NCBI RefSeq assembly: GCF_933775445.1
Contig: NC_065873.1
Location: 1,736,001 to 1,800,000 of the forward strand
DNA: 64,000 nt
DNA from: Argentina anserina
Lineage: Eukaryota; Streptophyta; Magnoliopsida; Rosales; Rosaceae
Direction of reading: 5' to 3'
The notes beneath the pieces were generated by a model. That model did not search any database. It worked only from the letters and a program-made list of their open reading frames with translations, and was not told the origin of the DNA. Shown piece by piece: positions 22,613-34,945 of the stretch. Position 1 is the stretch's first letter, and the number at the start of each line of letters is the position of its first letter. The position numbers were made by a program, and so were the translations under genes.

Positions 22613-24239
22613 AAAGTTAGATAATATGGGATATTTTAAATCATTTTCTTTAAATAGTATATAGTTTCATGTATGCTGTGTGTACAGTATTTGATTTGCA
22701 TAATTGTTTTGATATTGCTCATGTATTTCAGGAAGTCTTTAATATATAGTACTACATGGCCGAAAAAATCTAACACTGCATGTGATACAGATCAATTTTT
22801 ATGTGTGTGAAAAAAAAACAGACCAAACAAATAAAAAAAGTGGTGTAATAAGGACCATAAGATTCAACTTGATGAAAATTGAATGGTGATAATTTAATCT
22901 GCACCATATGCAGTGCTGCATGATAGGCGAATCCCTACATAGCCAGCGTATAAATGATATCCGATCACATATGTACCTAATGTTCGTATATACAGTATAT
23001 TGCTCCATATATTGAAATCTCTCCTTTGCTATCAGAAATTCATATTTGGTACATCTAATTATTCTGACCAAACAAGAATATAACATATAAGAACAACTGA
23101 TCGAACAAGTGAGGAATGAACGTACCCGTACGTGATAGCTGGCTAATAACATGCATATGATAGATTATGTATTCGATGAGTCGTGTGTCTCTTTTGGCGT
23201 CATGGCTAGGGTATATGCAGGGTGTGCTTGTCCATGGCTCGAGCATTCATTAAGAAGAGTCATCAATCACACACATGGCTACACTTAAAACATAGCATCT
23301 ACATACCTACCGTACGTTCCTCTCCAGAGTCCAGCCTTTTGTGTGTAGGTACTAGTACCATATATACGATCAGAGTCATCAGACTTTGCACACCTGGGTT
23401 GTGGTTTACATGGCAGGTATATAAACATCATATACCATTACATCATATCACAGCAAGGTATTATTGCGTACTGGTGCGGATTTGAGAACTATAGTGGATC
23501 GATCACGACTTGTGAGTCACGCACCATTAGTATCAATTAAGTGTGACCTCATCTTTTTTTTTTTCTGGTAATGAAAGTTCATATACACTTCAACTCAATG
23601 TTAAAAACACATAGACCAAGGATCTCAGAAAAAAGATTGAAATACATGAACAACCAACAAACATTACAAATCAAATCCCTACAAGCCTCAACCAAGGAAA
23701 TGGAGTAGAACAGGGGTGACTCCGTTGCTGCCCTACTCCAAGCCCCATTGTGACACAAAATCACCACTGGAATTGCCGTTGGGAACGTGCAGCAAATACA
23801 TCCATCGATCACTTGATCACTTGAAGTCCATTACGGATATGGATCCTATAAAGCCACTCAACAACCTACAAACGATCTCTCGTGCGGTCGTGCCCTTTGT
23901 GATCCGAACTTAGTTGATGGTTCCACTCAAACCAGTTTTCTGAAATCCCTCCTAGACGTACTCATAATTTGTTTTTGGTCAAATGACGTACTCATAATGA
24001 TTCTGTTAATGCTGGGTTCGTCTGTTGTACATACAACAGGTTTTGCAGACATTAATTAAGGAGCACGTGAGATGCACGATAAGCTGTGTGTGAGAGTAAA
24101 CTGTGTCAGATTTTTCTGTTAACGTTTGGACTTTTTATTTGTTTTTGTGCTCAATAGCTGACTCACCATGCTGTAAACTCTACAAGTAGGCAAATAAAAA
24201 CTACAAGACTTACGCCTCTTTGGTAGGAGTAAATAATGA
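22613..24239. other. Gene-free stretch after the phytosulfokine duplication
   Basis: Contains the end of the duplication unit (to about 23500). After that come a T-run at about 23551-23563 and DNA of unknown origin up to the large LTR-like repeat. A minus-strand reading frame at 23812-23579 is reminiscent of a retroelement 3' region but too weak to call. Confidence 0.35.
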
Positions 24240-26282
24240 TGTAATAACCCGATTTTTCGGAGCGAATGTTGGATTGTTTTTAAGATCATAAATTTGTGAA
24301 ATTTATTTAAACGAATTTTGGTTTGCTTAGTGAAGCGGTAAATCGAAAAACGGAAATGTTATCGAAATGTTTATTTAGAAAAACGTTATGTTTCCGCGAC
24401 GTGAATATTGACTTTTATTCCGTCGCTCGTTTGTAAAAACTTCCTTCACGGAAGTTGTAGAGCTCATCGATACGAGTTCGTGGACACGTCACGTGTTCGA
24501 ATCGGACGTCGTACGTAAAAATTATTAACGATGGAAGTTAATTTACGATTTAGAAAGGGGTATAAAAGGAAACTAATCAGAAGTAGGGTTTCCATTTTCG
24601 GAAACCCTCTTCTCTCTCCAAAACCCGCTCCTCCCTCCTTCTCTCTCACCCTCCCGAGCCTCTCTCCCTCCGAAAAACCCATCGTCGACGATCTTCATCT
24701 CTAGGCCGTCGTGTTCTTCACCGCTACTCCCTACGGCTTCGCGAGGTCCACCTCACCAAACCCCAATCTCGCCGCACCGCGCATTGCCGTCATGAGCTTC
24801 GTTGAGAACACCCGAAGCTCGGAGGTTACCCCCGCAACACCTCGCGTCTTCGCCGGCGAAGCAAGGGCACATAGGAGGGCATCTCGACGCCGATCCTCGC
24901 CTTGGTGCCCTCTGCCTTCAACCTGGAGGCCAAACCCCATCGATCTGAGTTCTTCCCGAGGAATTGAAACACCACCGGCGATCCGAGCCTTTCCGATGCC
25001 AAATCGGAGCTTTTAACTTCGATCAAGGTATGAATGGATGTGATTATTGGTTGATCCGAGCCTTAGGCTCGGCGCGTGGGCCCTACGCGCTGCCACAGTG
25101 AGTGGTGCATGAGCACCACGCGCGGTTGCCGGTGAGTGGCGCGTGTACCCCACGCGCCGCCACGTGCGGCAGCGCGTGAACAGTGTTTCCAAATTAGAAA
25201 TTTTGTAAATTTATTTTTACGACGGTGAATGTAAAACTGTGATTTACATACGGTAAATGTAAATTTTATTTACGTACGGTAAATGTAAATGTAAATTACT
25301 TTCAGTAAAAAAGTAATTTCAAAAGGGTAAATCAATAATTAATATTTACTGAGACAGTATTTACATTTGAATAATATTCGTACGTATAGAAATACGTAAA
25401 CAGTATGTACACGTACAAGGATACGTAATGAATATGTATTTGTGCAGAAATACATGAATAGTAAATGTGTGAACAGTAATTTCGTAAAAACAGAAATTGC
25501 TAAACAGTAACTTATTATTACTGTTTCGGCATTTAAGGTTTACGAAACGATTCTAAACTCTTTTCTTATCTTTTCAAGGTGATCGATAAATCAAGGAAAT
25601 GAATTACCTTTGGAAATTGTGGAATTACGCTCGAGTTGATAAGGTGAGTAAAATCTCACTTATTTACGAATCTACCTTTGCGGAGATGCAAGATTTTGTA
25701 AAATAGTAAACAATGAAATATGACATGTATATGATATAGTGGATTATATATATATATATATTGTATAAATTGTAAATGGGTACGTATATATATAGTTTGC
25801 TATATTATATACTGTTAGGATTTCGTTTGTGAATATGATCACAGTGGTGATGAGAATGATATATTGAGCATGTTGATGCGATTTGTACAAATAATGAGTA
25901 GATTATTGTACGTGGTTTTAACGTTGAGATTTGTTAAAACGTTTTGTCTTCGGACATGTTTATGAAATATGACATGTATATGATATAGTGGATTATATAT
26001 ATATTGTATAAATGGTAAATAGGTACATATATATATATAGTTTGCTATATTATATACTGTTAAGATTTCGTTTGTGAATATGATCACAGTGGAGATGAGA
26101 ATGATATATTGAGCATGTTGATGCGATTTGTACAAATAATGAGTAGATTATTGTACGTGGTTTTAACGTTGAGATTTGTTAAAACGTTTTGTCTTCGGAC
26201 GTGTTTATGAAATATGACATGTATATGATATAATGGATTATATATATATATATATATATTGTATAAATGGTAAATGGGTACA
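24240..26282 (+). mobile_element. Large LTR-like repeat, truncated at right
   Basis: Begins TGTAATAACCCGATTTTTCG and shares long blocks with the repeat starting at 63358 (GAAAAACGTTA, TTTCCGCGACGTGA, GTCACGTGTTCGAATCGGAC). It is more distantly related to the solo LTR at 35472. A TATAAAA box at 24561-24567 precedes a pyrimidine-rich, GC-rich leader (AGGGTTTCCATTTTCGGAAA then CT-rich DNA), as in an LTR promoter. No coding domain was found; the GC-rich reading frames at 24.7-25.0 kb look incidental. The right end is lost in a 247-bp tandem repeat that is fused to a kinase fragment. Confidence 0.6.
25711..26282 (+). repeat. Tandem repeat, period about 247 bp, two full and one partial unit
   Basis: The sequence ATGAAATATGACATGTATAT recurs at about 25713, 25962 and 26207. 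Units contain TA microsatellites of varying length and the block TGTCTTCGGAC. The third unit is cut off at about 26282 where kinase sequence begins. Confidence 0.85.
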
Positions 26283-27183
26283 TAGCAATGCCAGTGCTAG
26301 GAAATCATGTAATTGCCTGTGTGCTATCTCAGCTCCCCCTACCTCCATATTAGGATCTACAATGGTTTGAACTTCGCCACCAGAAGCATGTGATTGCACA
26401 TTTGGAATAAGGAACTCATATTTTCCTGCCTGATCTTTTACTACAGCTTCTCTTCCTGTTAAGAGCACAAGTAATAGAATACCAAAAGTATAAACATCAG
26501 TTTTTCTGAAATGCTGAGATTGACCCAGTAGGCAGGATCAAGATACCCAGGTGTAGTTATGACATCAGCATCAACTTCTGATTGCCTAGGCGGAATTGTA
26601 ATGGAAATTGAGAAGTTGCACAGTTTGGGAACATAATCATTGTCTAAAAAAATGCAGTTGGGTTTTAAATCCCTGTAATATGTAAATATGTAATTGCATT
26701 GCAAGCTGCTTTGCAATACTCAACCTTGTTTTCCATGGTAGCTTTCCATAACCTCCGTCATAGTTGATAACTCCTTCCACTGCATATTCGTACACCAGAG
26801 CTGGTATAGGGAACTCTATGCAACATCCCAATAGTTTCAAAACATTTTTGTGGGTGCTCATTTGTATTGAAATGACTATGTCACGAATCGCCAGAGCCTT
26901 AGTTACCTCCGCAGCAAGCCAGTTCACAGTGAAGTACTTTTAATGATAACTGACCGGTTGTCAAGAAAACCATGGAACATTTTGTAGGATGAATCTTGTT
27001 GCACCACGCCAGCAGGATCAAAGTTCTTTGTTGCCCTCATAAGTTCATGAGCAGAGTAATTACGAATGGGATTATATTTTCCATTGGAAGAAGCAATGAG
27101 ATCCTCTAATAACATGCTTCCGTTATCCGAGAATGATGACTTATGAGTATCTTTTTCCTCCTTTCTCAGACATGAAAGTAATG
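26274..27183 (-). pseudogene. ZED1-related kinase copy A, broken
   Basis: The minus-strand kinase begins after a CAG acceptor near 27188. It reads LLEDLIASSNGKYNPIRNYS, then VIISIQMSTHKNVLKLLGCC-like sequence (as DIVISIQMSTHKNVLKLLGCC in 26850-26790), DLKPNCIFLDNDYVPKLC (about 26670) and a C-lobe ending LALALLCTH at the left edge. Several frame changes occur (near 26925, 26720 and 26465). The final residues are replaced by the tandem-repeat junction. It is the only minus-strand copy in the cluster. Family assignment rests on the shared LLEDLIAS / NPIR opening. Confidence 0.85.
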
Positions 27184-27350
27184 AGTACCTGATATATTTG
27201 TATAGCTACGAAGTAAGCACAAACACAAAAACGAAAGTGAAATGAGGCAATAGAAATCATTTTTCTCACTTCTGTAAGCATGCCATATATAACAGCTATC
27301 TGATATTCCCTGAGCTGTGCATTTTCTTTTCCGTTAATCATAGTAAATTC

Positions 27351-27381
<31 letters not shown>

Positions 27382-27404
27382 TTTATCAGTCCATATTCAG
27401 AGTG

Positions 27405-27770
27405 AAGTTTCACTCTAAAATTACAGAGTGAAGTTTCAATTTTGGCACACTTTTCGGTCAAGTTTTTTCACCATAAACGATTCAATATTTAGGTATAATA
27501 TTCAAGATCATCTATACAAAATTTCATCTGATTCGGATATTGTTAAGGTATTGAAATTAGATTAAATCAATGAATGAATTAAAACTGTTCAACGTGAACC
27601 GTTCGTATAAATCTCAATTTTAAAAGCTCAAACCATTGTCAAATTAGATGAAATTTTGTAGAGATGATCTTGAATATCATACCTAAATATTGAATCACTT
27701 ATGGTGAAAAAATTTGACCGAAAAATGTGTCAAAATTGGAAGTTCACTCTGTAATTTCATAGTGAAGTAT
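27405..27770. mobile_element. Foldback (MITE-like) inverted-repeat element
   Basis: About 150-base arms are inverted copies of each other. The left arm contains TTACAGAGTGAAGTTTCAAT and AGGTATAATATTCAAGATCA. The right arm's complement contains TTACAGAGTGAACTTCCAAT and AGGTATGATATTCAAGATCA. The spacer is about 90 bases (27545-27640). It is non-coding and could fold into a long hairpin. Target duplication and superfamily were not resolved. Confidence 0.8.
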
Positions 27771-28947
27771 ATACAGTAACTTGCTCGTTTCATTTCAAAC
27801 CCAATAAGAACCAAGAACAAAAGGAGTATAAAGGAAAAGGAACATCTCATCGATCCTGAACCATAACTTACAAGAATTTGGTTGACATTTTTTCGGTATT
27901 CCCAGCACGCTGGAGACCCCTTGGAAATGGTTTGAGCAGAGAGTGTTGATTCTCGATTTCGATCCGATTCAGCAAACTCTCCAGCCTCTTTTCTCCGTCC
28001 GCCGAACGTCTGCGTTTCTCATCATCTTCCGGCAAGGTCCGTCCTTCTCTGGGTTTGAATGTTTGTGTTATAGTGTTTTGCTTCTCTGGGTTTTCTTATT
28101 GCAATTGGTTGCCTCGTTTGTCGATATCCGGGTAAGTTCATTTTTGTGTTTGACTGTCTTTCTGCGTTTGATTATTCTATTGGGTCATTGGGTGGGTACA
28201 GATTCTTTGCTTTTGCAAGTTGATGGATAAGTGGCTTTTTCTCCATTGTTAAAGCTACCATCTTTATCCTGTATATTAAAACACAAATAGCGCATCCTTA
28301 ATTCCTTATCTCAGTTTTACAATGTACAATGAAGAAGAGGAAGAGAAACCCTATAAGGAACTACAGCATCCTTGTGGGAATGAACATCCTAATGCAGTGG
28401 GTGGTGAAATTGGATCGATTCAGGCGAATTATATGTGTTTACACGTACTGATATAATTGTTGCAACATAGAGTACCAGTATTTTAACGTGTTGACAATGT
28501 ATTAACTATTGGTTCTTATTAATAGTTAAAATGGTTGATTGATACTAAAATTATTGAATATCAAAACTAACAATTTAAGAATTTTCGTTCTCCTTTCTAC
28601 ATTTTTTTTGTTTAGCTATGCTACCTGCAAGGTAAAGTGCTAAAGGGAAAACATTGTTTATTGATTTGGGAGATCGCAAATTTAGCAGATACTTAAAAAG
28701 ATAAAGCCATTGTTAGTATCTTGTTTGGAATTATGTTGCTATGGAGAGGACAAAGAACTCTCAGAAGTGCGGTTGAAATATTTTGGGTAAATAATGACTA
28801 TAGGTTTATTACAATGTATAATGATATGGTATCCTTTATAATTTGAATTTTGTGTTTTCACACTTTGTTGTCTGAAATTTGGTTGCTCATCTGTATTATA
28901 CCGATTCAGCTGTACCTCTTATTGAAGTGTGGCTTTATCTAGAGGAT
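27771..28947. other. Unassigned stretch
   Basis: A reading frame at 27943-28230 with CT-rich upstream DNA could be an old leader exon, but I recognise no protein. At 28322 a short Glu-rich reading frame (MYNEEEEEKPYKEL) also has no recognised match. I see no firm gene. Confidence 0.3.
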
Positions 28948-28955
28948 ACAAGGAG

Positions 28956-30443
28956 CAGTGGTGGATCGAGGATTCATAGGTGGGTTGGGTTTGGAATTTT
29001 TTTTTGGCTGAAATTATAAGAAAAAAAAATCTAACTAGTACAATGGTAATCAAATTACACAATATATACAATTTATTTTGAAGCAAAACAATAAAATAAA
29101 TAAGAATAAAAAAGAACTATAGATATTATGGTAAATAACATCTGATATCAATACATTAAGAATCCTGAATGAAAAAGACATATTAAGTCCTTAGTGTTCT
29201 AGGATGAGAGGAGCTCCGCTAGGGTTTCCCCTTGGCGGTGGCTTGGCACCATTGGCTTTTTGGTTGGGTCTTTCTCTCCTAAGGGGTTGTAGAGATGAAT
29301 TCGATGGTGGAGATCCTTCGGTGTCGTGTTCGTGCATCTGGAGCGGGTCATGTCGGTCGTGGCTTTGGCGACGAGGTTCTCAAGTGGGTGGAGCGGTCGC
29401 GCCCGAGTTGGGACACCGAATTCGCATGTTTATGCATCCCCGCCTCCATTCATGTTGTAGTTCGCCCTGGCCGCATCGGTTAGAGGCGAGATATTGGGTC
29501 CGATCAGTTAGGGTGTCCTCCAATTAGGTCGCCGGATGTGGGGTCTTTATTCTTCACTGTCGGCATGGCTTGGTGCATTCCGGTGGTGGTTGGTAATGTT
29601 GATCGGCGATGATGGGGTGGTTCTCACTGGTGGCAACATCATGGTTTGGTTTCTCAATCCTTTGGGTGTGCATAGCAATTGGGATGTACTAAATCTTAGG
29701 CCTGGATTTTAGGTCTAGGTTTGGGCCTCCGCAAGTTTTCAGTTTTGTCTTGGTGTTTTTGGGCTTTGAGGTGCTAAAGGTCAAGGCTTGTGTGGGCTCT
29801 AGTTAGCATCGATCCTGGGGATACCCCATCTGCGTAGGGTGATCTTGGCGGTCATCAAATAAGCGAGTTAGTTACGTAAGCATTTTATATTTGGTTACTG
29901 GTTAACGTTTTTATTTTTTTGAGGTTTCATGCTAGGATTAGGTGCACTTAGTTTCTTAGTTATGCTTTTTCCTTTGGTTCTTTGCTTAGTTCCAAATTCA
30001 TGACGGGGCCCCCAAGGAGGTGAACTAAGTCGTCGTATCCTTCTCTTTTTCTTGAGTTCTCAAGGTTTAAAATAAAAAATTTGGATGAAAATAAGAATTA
30101 TAAATAGAAATAAACCTTATATCTCACAAGAAAATACAATATTTTCTAAGAATTGAGGCCTAAACATCAAATCAGCTCTAAAACTAAATAAAAAGAAGTA
30201 CATTATTCAGTTTAGTGGGAACCAACCTTTAATCAAGAAAAAAAAAAGAAAAAAGAAAAAAAAATGCCTGCTAGGATATTCGAACTTGGGCAAGCTAGGT
30301 GTTGATGAAAATAGCTGGCCAAGTCTACTATACACTGGTGACTGGTTTATGTCTATATGACATAACATATTCTAAAAATTATTTACATGATAATTCTCAG
30401 TTGGGCTTGAGCCCAACCAACGTACGTGCTAGATCTGCGCCTC
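28956..30443. mobile_element. Possible hAT-like non-autonomous element
   Basis: The 8-bp direct repeat ACAAGGAG occurs at 28948-28955 and 30444-30451. Just inside, the left end reads CAGTGGTGGATCGAGG and the complement of the right end reads GAGGCGCAGATCTAGC, an imperfect inverted repeat. An 8-bp duplication and a CAG-rich end fit hAT elements. The interior shows no transposase. A GC-richer block at about 29200-30040 with a 107-codon frame may be a nested insertion of unknown kind. Confidence 0.45.
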
Positions 30444-30633
30444 ACAAGGAGGTGGTATTATACTGTTCTTATGTTTAGTAGATAAATGAGTGTTGCTCTG
30501 TTAGAGTATGGTACTTTTTATAGTTTATAGGAAAATCACTATTGGAGGAGTTGCAGCTGCTAGCATCTTCTCAACTTTGACCTGGTAATTCAGGTTTCCC
30601 ACTGCATGATATTTCTAACCAGTCAGAACACGG

Positions 30634-30639
30634 CACGTG
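30634..30639 (+). promoter_or_regulatory. G-box (CACGTG) upstream of kinase copy B
   Basis: CACGTGTGATCTC lies about 185 bases before the start codon. The same block, with AGAAC just upstream, precedes kinase copy G at 59795-59800. Conservation between paralogues suggests a shared element for bZIP/bHLH factors, but common descent alone could explain it. Confidence 0.4.
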
Positions 30640-30823
30640 TGATCTCCCTTATCATTAAGCTGCCAAAACCTTATATCAGAAGAAAATGAAATAGACCAAG
30701 TGAGACTGTGAGAGATCTGCAGAGAACTCGGTGGTGGAATCAAATAATAGTCTTCACTTGTGCAATTGGAAACCAATACAAAGGAGACGGAGTTACATAA
30801 CACATGCAGCAGAATCACTGAAG

Positions 30824-32262
30824 ATGCTATCCAAACTCTTGTAAGTTCAGGCTTTTTACCTTTGTATATAACTATATATGGAGCTTTCTTTAATTACATT
30901 TCTGATCAAATTTGAGTTATTGTTGTTTAATTTTATCTTCAATCAATTAGTGTTCAAAAACAAGAAAGCAAGTTACGTCATAGTAATGCATCGCTGCTCT
31001 TAACTATCGACTATCGTTATGAAAATTCATGAAGTAATATTAAAAGAGGCACAAGTAGTGAATGGTTTGCAGTTAGTGAAAGAAATCCTGATCGAATGCA
31101 GTTGTAGGACAATGGGTTTTTCTGTAACAGGCTACAAAACAACTCCTTTATTTGCTTTTCTAATCTTTCAGTTTATACAAGATGAAAGAAGAAAAGGCTA
31201 TACATTCATATCATAAAATCATTCATTTGTGGTGTCAGATACTTTTTGCTTACATGTTTGAGGAAGGAGGAAAAATATGCTTTGGATAATGGAAGCAAAT
31301 TATTAGAGGATCTTATTGCATCTTGTGATGGAAAATCTAATCCCATTCGCCATTACTCTGCTGATGAACTCATCCGGGCAACCAATAACTTCCATCCCTC
31401 CTGCCTTATACAAGGGTTTCGTCCACACGCATTTAGGGGTTCTCTAGACAGCAGATTGGTTATCATTAAGACCATGGAGGCAGCTGATGAAGCTAGAGAT
31501 GAAGCAATCCGTAACATTGTAATTTCAGTGCAGATGAGCACTCATAAGAATGTTTTGAAATTGTTGGGTTGCTGTTTAGAATTCCCACTACCAGTTCTAG
31601 TGCATGAATATGCAACTCAAGGAGTTCTTAACATGAAAGGAGGTTTGGGGGATGATGAAGCTCTACCATGGAAAACTAGAATACGAATCGCAAAGCAGGT
31701 TGCTAATGCTATTACATATCTGCATACAGCCTTCCCTAGACCCATCATTCATAGGGATCTTAGAACTGACTGTATTCTCTTGGATGAGGACTTTGTTCCC
31801 AAATTATGTGATTTCTCATGGAGTGTAACGATTCCGCCTGAGCAATCACATGTCAAAGATATAGTAAAAGGCACAGTAGGGTATCTTGACCCTGTGTATG
31901 TTAAGTCTGCCAGCATTTCAGAAAAAACTGATGTTTATAGCTTTGGTGTTATTTTACTTGTTTTCTTGACGGGACAAAAACCCTTCAAACAAAATCAGAG
32001 GGGATCCTATGAATATGAGGACTTCATTCCATATTTGAAATTACAACTAGCATGTGAGGATCAAATCCAGGCAATTGTGGATCCCAAAATCCTTGAGAAG
32101 TTAAGAGAAGGTGATGAGGAAGCACAACAGCAGTTGCATGAATTCTTGTCACTGGCATTGTCATGTACCCAACTGGAAATTGAAGCACGGCCAGATATGA
32201 TCGATGTGGCAAAAGAACTTGTACGAATTGAAAAACTCTCTTCTCATTCTAGCTTAGCTTAA
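30824..32262 (+). CDS. ZED1-related (ZRK-like) kinase copy B, intact
   Basis: Two exons: a 17-nt first exon, 30824-30840 (ATG then donor GTAAGT), and 31239-32262, together 346 residues. The join is phase 2 and gives MLSKLLYFLLTCLRKEEK, replacing a non-ATG start within exon 2. Features: LLEDLIASCDGKSNPIRHYS (about 27-46), VIIK lysine at 83, STHKNVLKLLGCC (about 106-118), HRD at 177-179 (IIHRDLRTDCILLDED), and DFS at 197-199 instead of DFG. The C-lobe has KTDVYSFGVILL and ends ARPDMIDVAKELVRIEK. There is no glycine-rich loop. This matches ZRK/RLCK-XII-like proteins such as ZED1 and RKS1, adaptors of the NLR ZAR1 in Arabidopsis. Immune function and a pseudokinase state are inferred. Confidence 0.85.
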
Positions 32263-32940
32263 TCTGTTACATTTTTCTTATCAGTGAGTAACGAAAATTT
32301 GATTTAGCAGTTAGTAGCTTTAAGAAGTTTGTATTTACAAGCTCTGATCTATATATAAGATAGATTTTTAGAAGAAATATGCTTCAAGTTGCATTCTTCA
32401 GTGTATTGAAGCTAGTCCTGAGTTCCTGACTCCAAATAGGATCAATATTTTATGAAGGTCTTCTTTCTTGAGAAAGGATGCTTCATACTTTTCAGTCTTT
32501 TTTCACATACTATCTTTGAATCTGTGTTCAATATGTTCTAAATATTCGGTTTAGAAACACTTATGAGATAATGAATGTTCTATGACAAAATCATTAAACA
32601 ATCTTTGGAATTTAGATTACTCGTGTTACGAGATCGGATTAAATTTTGAGAGCTTTCCACATCATTTGATAATCTCATTCATGTCCAAATACTACCTATG
32701 AGCATAACATATGAAGTAACTTGCTGCAGTAGTCAATAGGCCGGCTTCATTTCTTTATCTCTAAGTCAAAGAGTTGACTAAGTCGACGTTTTGGGTCGAT
32801 ATGAATTCGATCACTGCAGGCCTTCCAAAGCACATCAATAATTTGACAAATCTGCTCCTTCTCTATCAGATGCAAGTCACCTGAAACATAGGATACTGAT
32901 GAGGTCAACTGATAGTGCATCTTTGAACTTAATTATAGTG
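32263..32940. other. Kinase B 3' region, otherwise nothing recognised
   Basis: 3' UTR and spacer up to the LINE tail. AT-rich, with no coding or structured element recognised. Confidence 0.35.
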
Positions 32941-34507
32941 ATAATTTTTTTTTGGCAAACAAGCATTATATTAAAACACCACACAAACTACAACCTTGAA
33001 ACATGCTCTCAAGGAGGAGCACTTACAGCATCAGGAGCTAGGATATGAAGAAGAGAAGTCGGAGGATTTTGGAACCAATCCAACGGACACTCCGACTTAG
33101 AAACTAGAAAAGCAGCATGATCTGCTGCTTGATTAGCTTCCCTACTGATCCAAGACCAGTTGATAGAAGAAAAAGACTTTGACATACTTTCAATCTGAAC
33201 AATCCAAGGATGAACTGACCAAGCACATAAAATCTCTGGGGATTGCCAGGCTGAAATCAAAGAAAGACAATCAGCCTCGATCAAAGGAGAAGAAACTTGT
33301 AGATTCTTAGCAAGTTGTAGGCCAAGAATGATAGCTTGAGCCTCCGTAGCTTCAGCAGAGGAAGCAAGACTGGAACCAGTTAAACCACCTTGTAAATGAC
33401 TAAAGGAATCCCGAGCAATGGCTTCCTGACGGCTACACAGAGAGAATGAAGACCAAGTAGCATCAATGATAATCTTTAAGTTTGGAGAAGAAGGTGGAGC
33501 CCAAAACCAAGTAATCAGTGAAGAAGAACAGTAAGAAGAAGAGACTTGAAGCCTATCCACAGATGATAAAAATTCACTGGCAGCAGAAAAGGCTTCCATG
33601 GCAACAGACACTGGATTAACTTGAGCATGAGAATAAACCGCCGAACACCTTTGCTTCCAAGTATGCCACAACATGAAAGAAATATGAGTTGAGAAAAACC
33701 CAAAATCTTTATGATCACACACTAGAGAAGAAATAAGCAACTCTATTCACATGTGTAAGGAAATAAACCAAGCTTGGGAGATATTATAGTTAAAAGGATG
33801 AGCAAACCAAGCTCCATGAGTCCACTCACAAAGAAAAAGCATATGTTCCACCGTTTTCAGGAAAATCCGAGCATAGAGGACAAACTGAATGAGATGAAAG
33901 GTGACGATAAAACAATCTTTCTTTGGTGGAAGAAAATTATGAACTGTTTTCTAAATAAACATTTTAATCTTTGGCAGAGTAGACACAACCCAAATCCATT
34001 TCCACACTTTGAGACAAATGGAATGAGAAGACGAGGGTCGAATAGTCGTTGAAGCAGTAGCGAGGGAACGAGAAAGAGTATATCCAGACTTAACTGAATA
34101 CTTTCCATCTCGTTGCCCTATCCACACCAGAGAGTTAGAGACGAAAGTAGGATCCACATGTAAAGCCCGGATTAGCTGCTGGTCAGAAAGGGAAACAACA
34201 TTCTCCAACTGAGAAAAATCTCAAACCTTCTCTGCCTTATTGTAAAGAGTGCTAATCAAACAAGGTGATTGAGGTCCATAAATGTTATCAGAAAGAGAAC
34301 CTCTAAACGGAATCCATTGATCCTTCAAAAAATTCAAATTGGAATTAAGACCAATCTGTCAATGACTACCCTGAACCACAAGAGATCTAGCAGAGAGGAA
34401 GCTTGAGCAAATCCAAGAAGGTGAAGACCCAAGAGAAGCATTCCAAAAAGAACACGAAGGAAAATAAAGCGCCTTTAAAACTCTTGCCCAAAAAGTTGAA
34501 GGATTAG
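32941..34507 (-). mobile_element. 5'-truncated LINE (L1-type) with RNase H domain
   Basis: A minus-strand element whose poly(A) tail appears as a T run at 32946-32954. An open frame at 33740-33009 (243 residues) carries an RNase H-like domain: IIDATWSS, then GSSLASSAEATEAQAIILGLQLA, and WISREANQAADHAAF. Farther right, broken frames give a zf-RVT domain (SLVWIGQRDGKYSVKSGYTL at about 34125-34070). Beyond it come the preceding segments (FWARVLKALYFPSC, VQGSH) up to about 34507. Reverse transcriptase and ORF1 are absent, which fits 5' truncation on insertion. It sits between kinase copies B and C. Confidence 0.85.
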
Positions 34508-34945
34508 AACACATAAAAAAATTTAATAGAAAATTAAATATCTAAAGAATATGTTGTAACTAAAGAAAAGTAGTGAAAAAATTGAGGAGATAATAGAAAT
34601 AAATATAGATTTATTAATAGAAAATAGTAGACAAAACTGTAAAGTAAAAGAATAGAGAAAAATGAAAAATTAAAGAATTGGGAAGGAGGAGAAAAAAAAA
34701 GGGTTGAAAAAAGAGAAAAACAAAAAGAGGAGAGAATAGAAATAAATATAGATTTACTAATAAAAACTAGTAGACATAAATGTAAAGTAAAAGAGTAGAT
34801 AAAAAAATTGAAAAATAAAAGAATTGGGAAGGAGAAGACAAAATTAAGGATGAAAAAAGATAAAAAAAAGATTGAAAAATAAAATAATTGGGAAAGAAGA
34901 GAAAAAATCACGGAAAAAAAGAGAAAAACAAAAGGAGGAAGGTGG
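34508..34945. repeat. A-rich low-complexity tandem repeat
   Basis: Purine-rich DNA with two related units of about 150 bases. GAAATAAATATAGATTTA recurs near 34592 and 34739, followed in both by GTAAAGTAAAAGA and AAAGAATTGGGAAGGA. The long minus-strand frame here (34911-34534) is a Phe/Leu/Ser low-complexity artefact. Confidence 0.75.

Larger units (their letters stand above)
21510..23500 (+). repeat. Tandem segmental duplication, right unit (phytosulfokine gene 2)
   Basis: This is the second unit of the duplication described at 17080. It carries the same three anchor blocks in the same order and orientation but is shorter downstream of the gene. Confidence 0.7.

Noticed and set aside
23579..23812. 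Minus-strand frame next to a T-run as a LINE or SINE tail
   Set aside because: Only one T-run and a weak resemblance; no domain motif or target duplication could be fixed.
24711..25026. GC-rich frames on both strands
   Set aside because: They lie in the leader of the large LTR-like repeat, and the related copies do not preserve the frame.
32941..34507. Possible host RNase H or zinc-finger gene
   Set aside because: Domain order, poly(A) tail and broken frames are those of a truncated LINE.
34534..34911. 125-codon Phe/Leu/Ser frame
   Set aside because: Artefact of an A-rich tandem repeat read in antisense.
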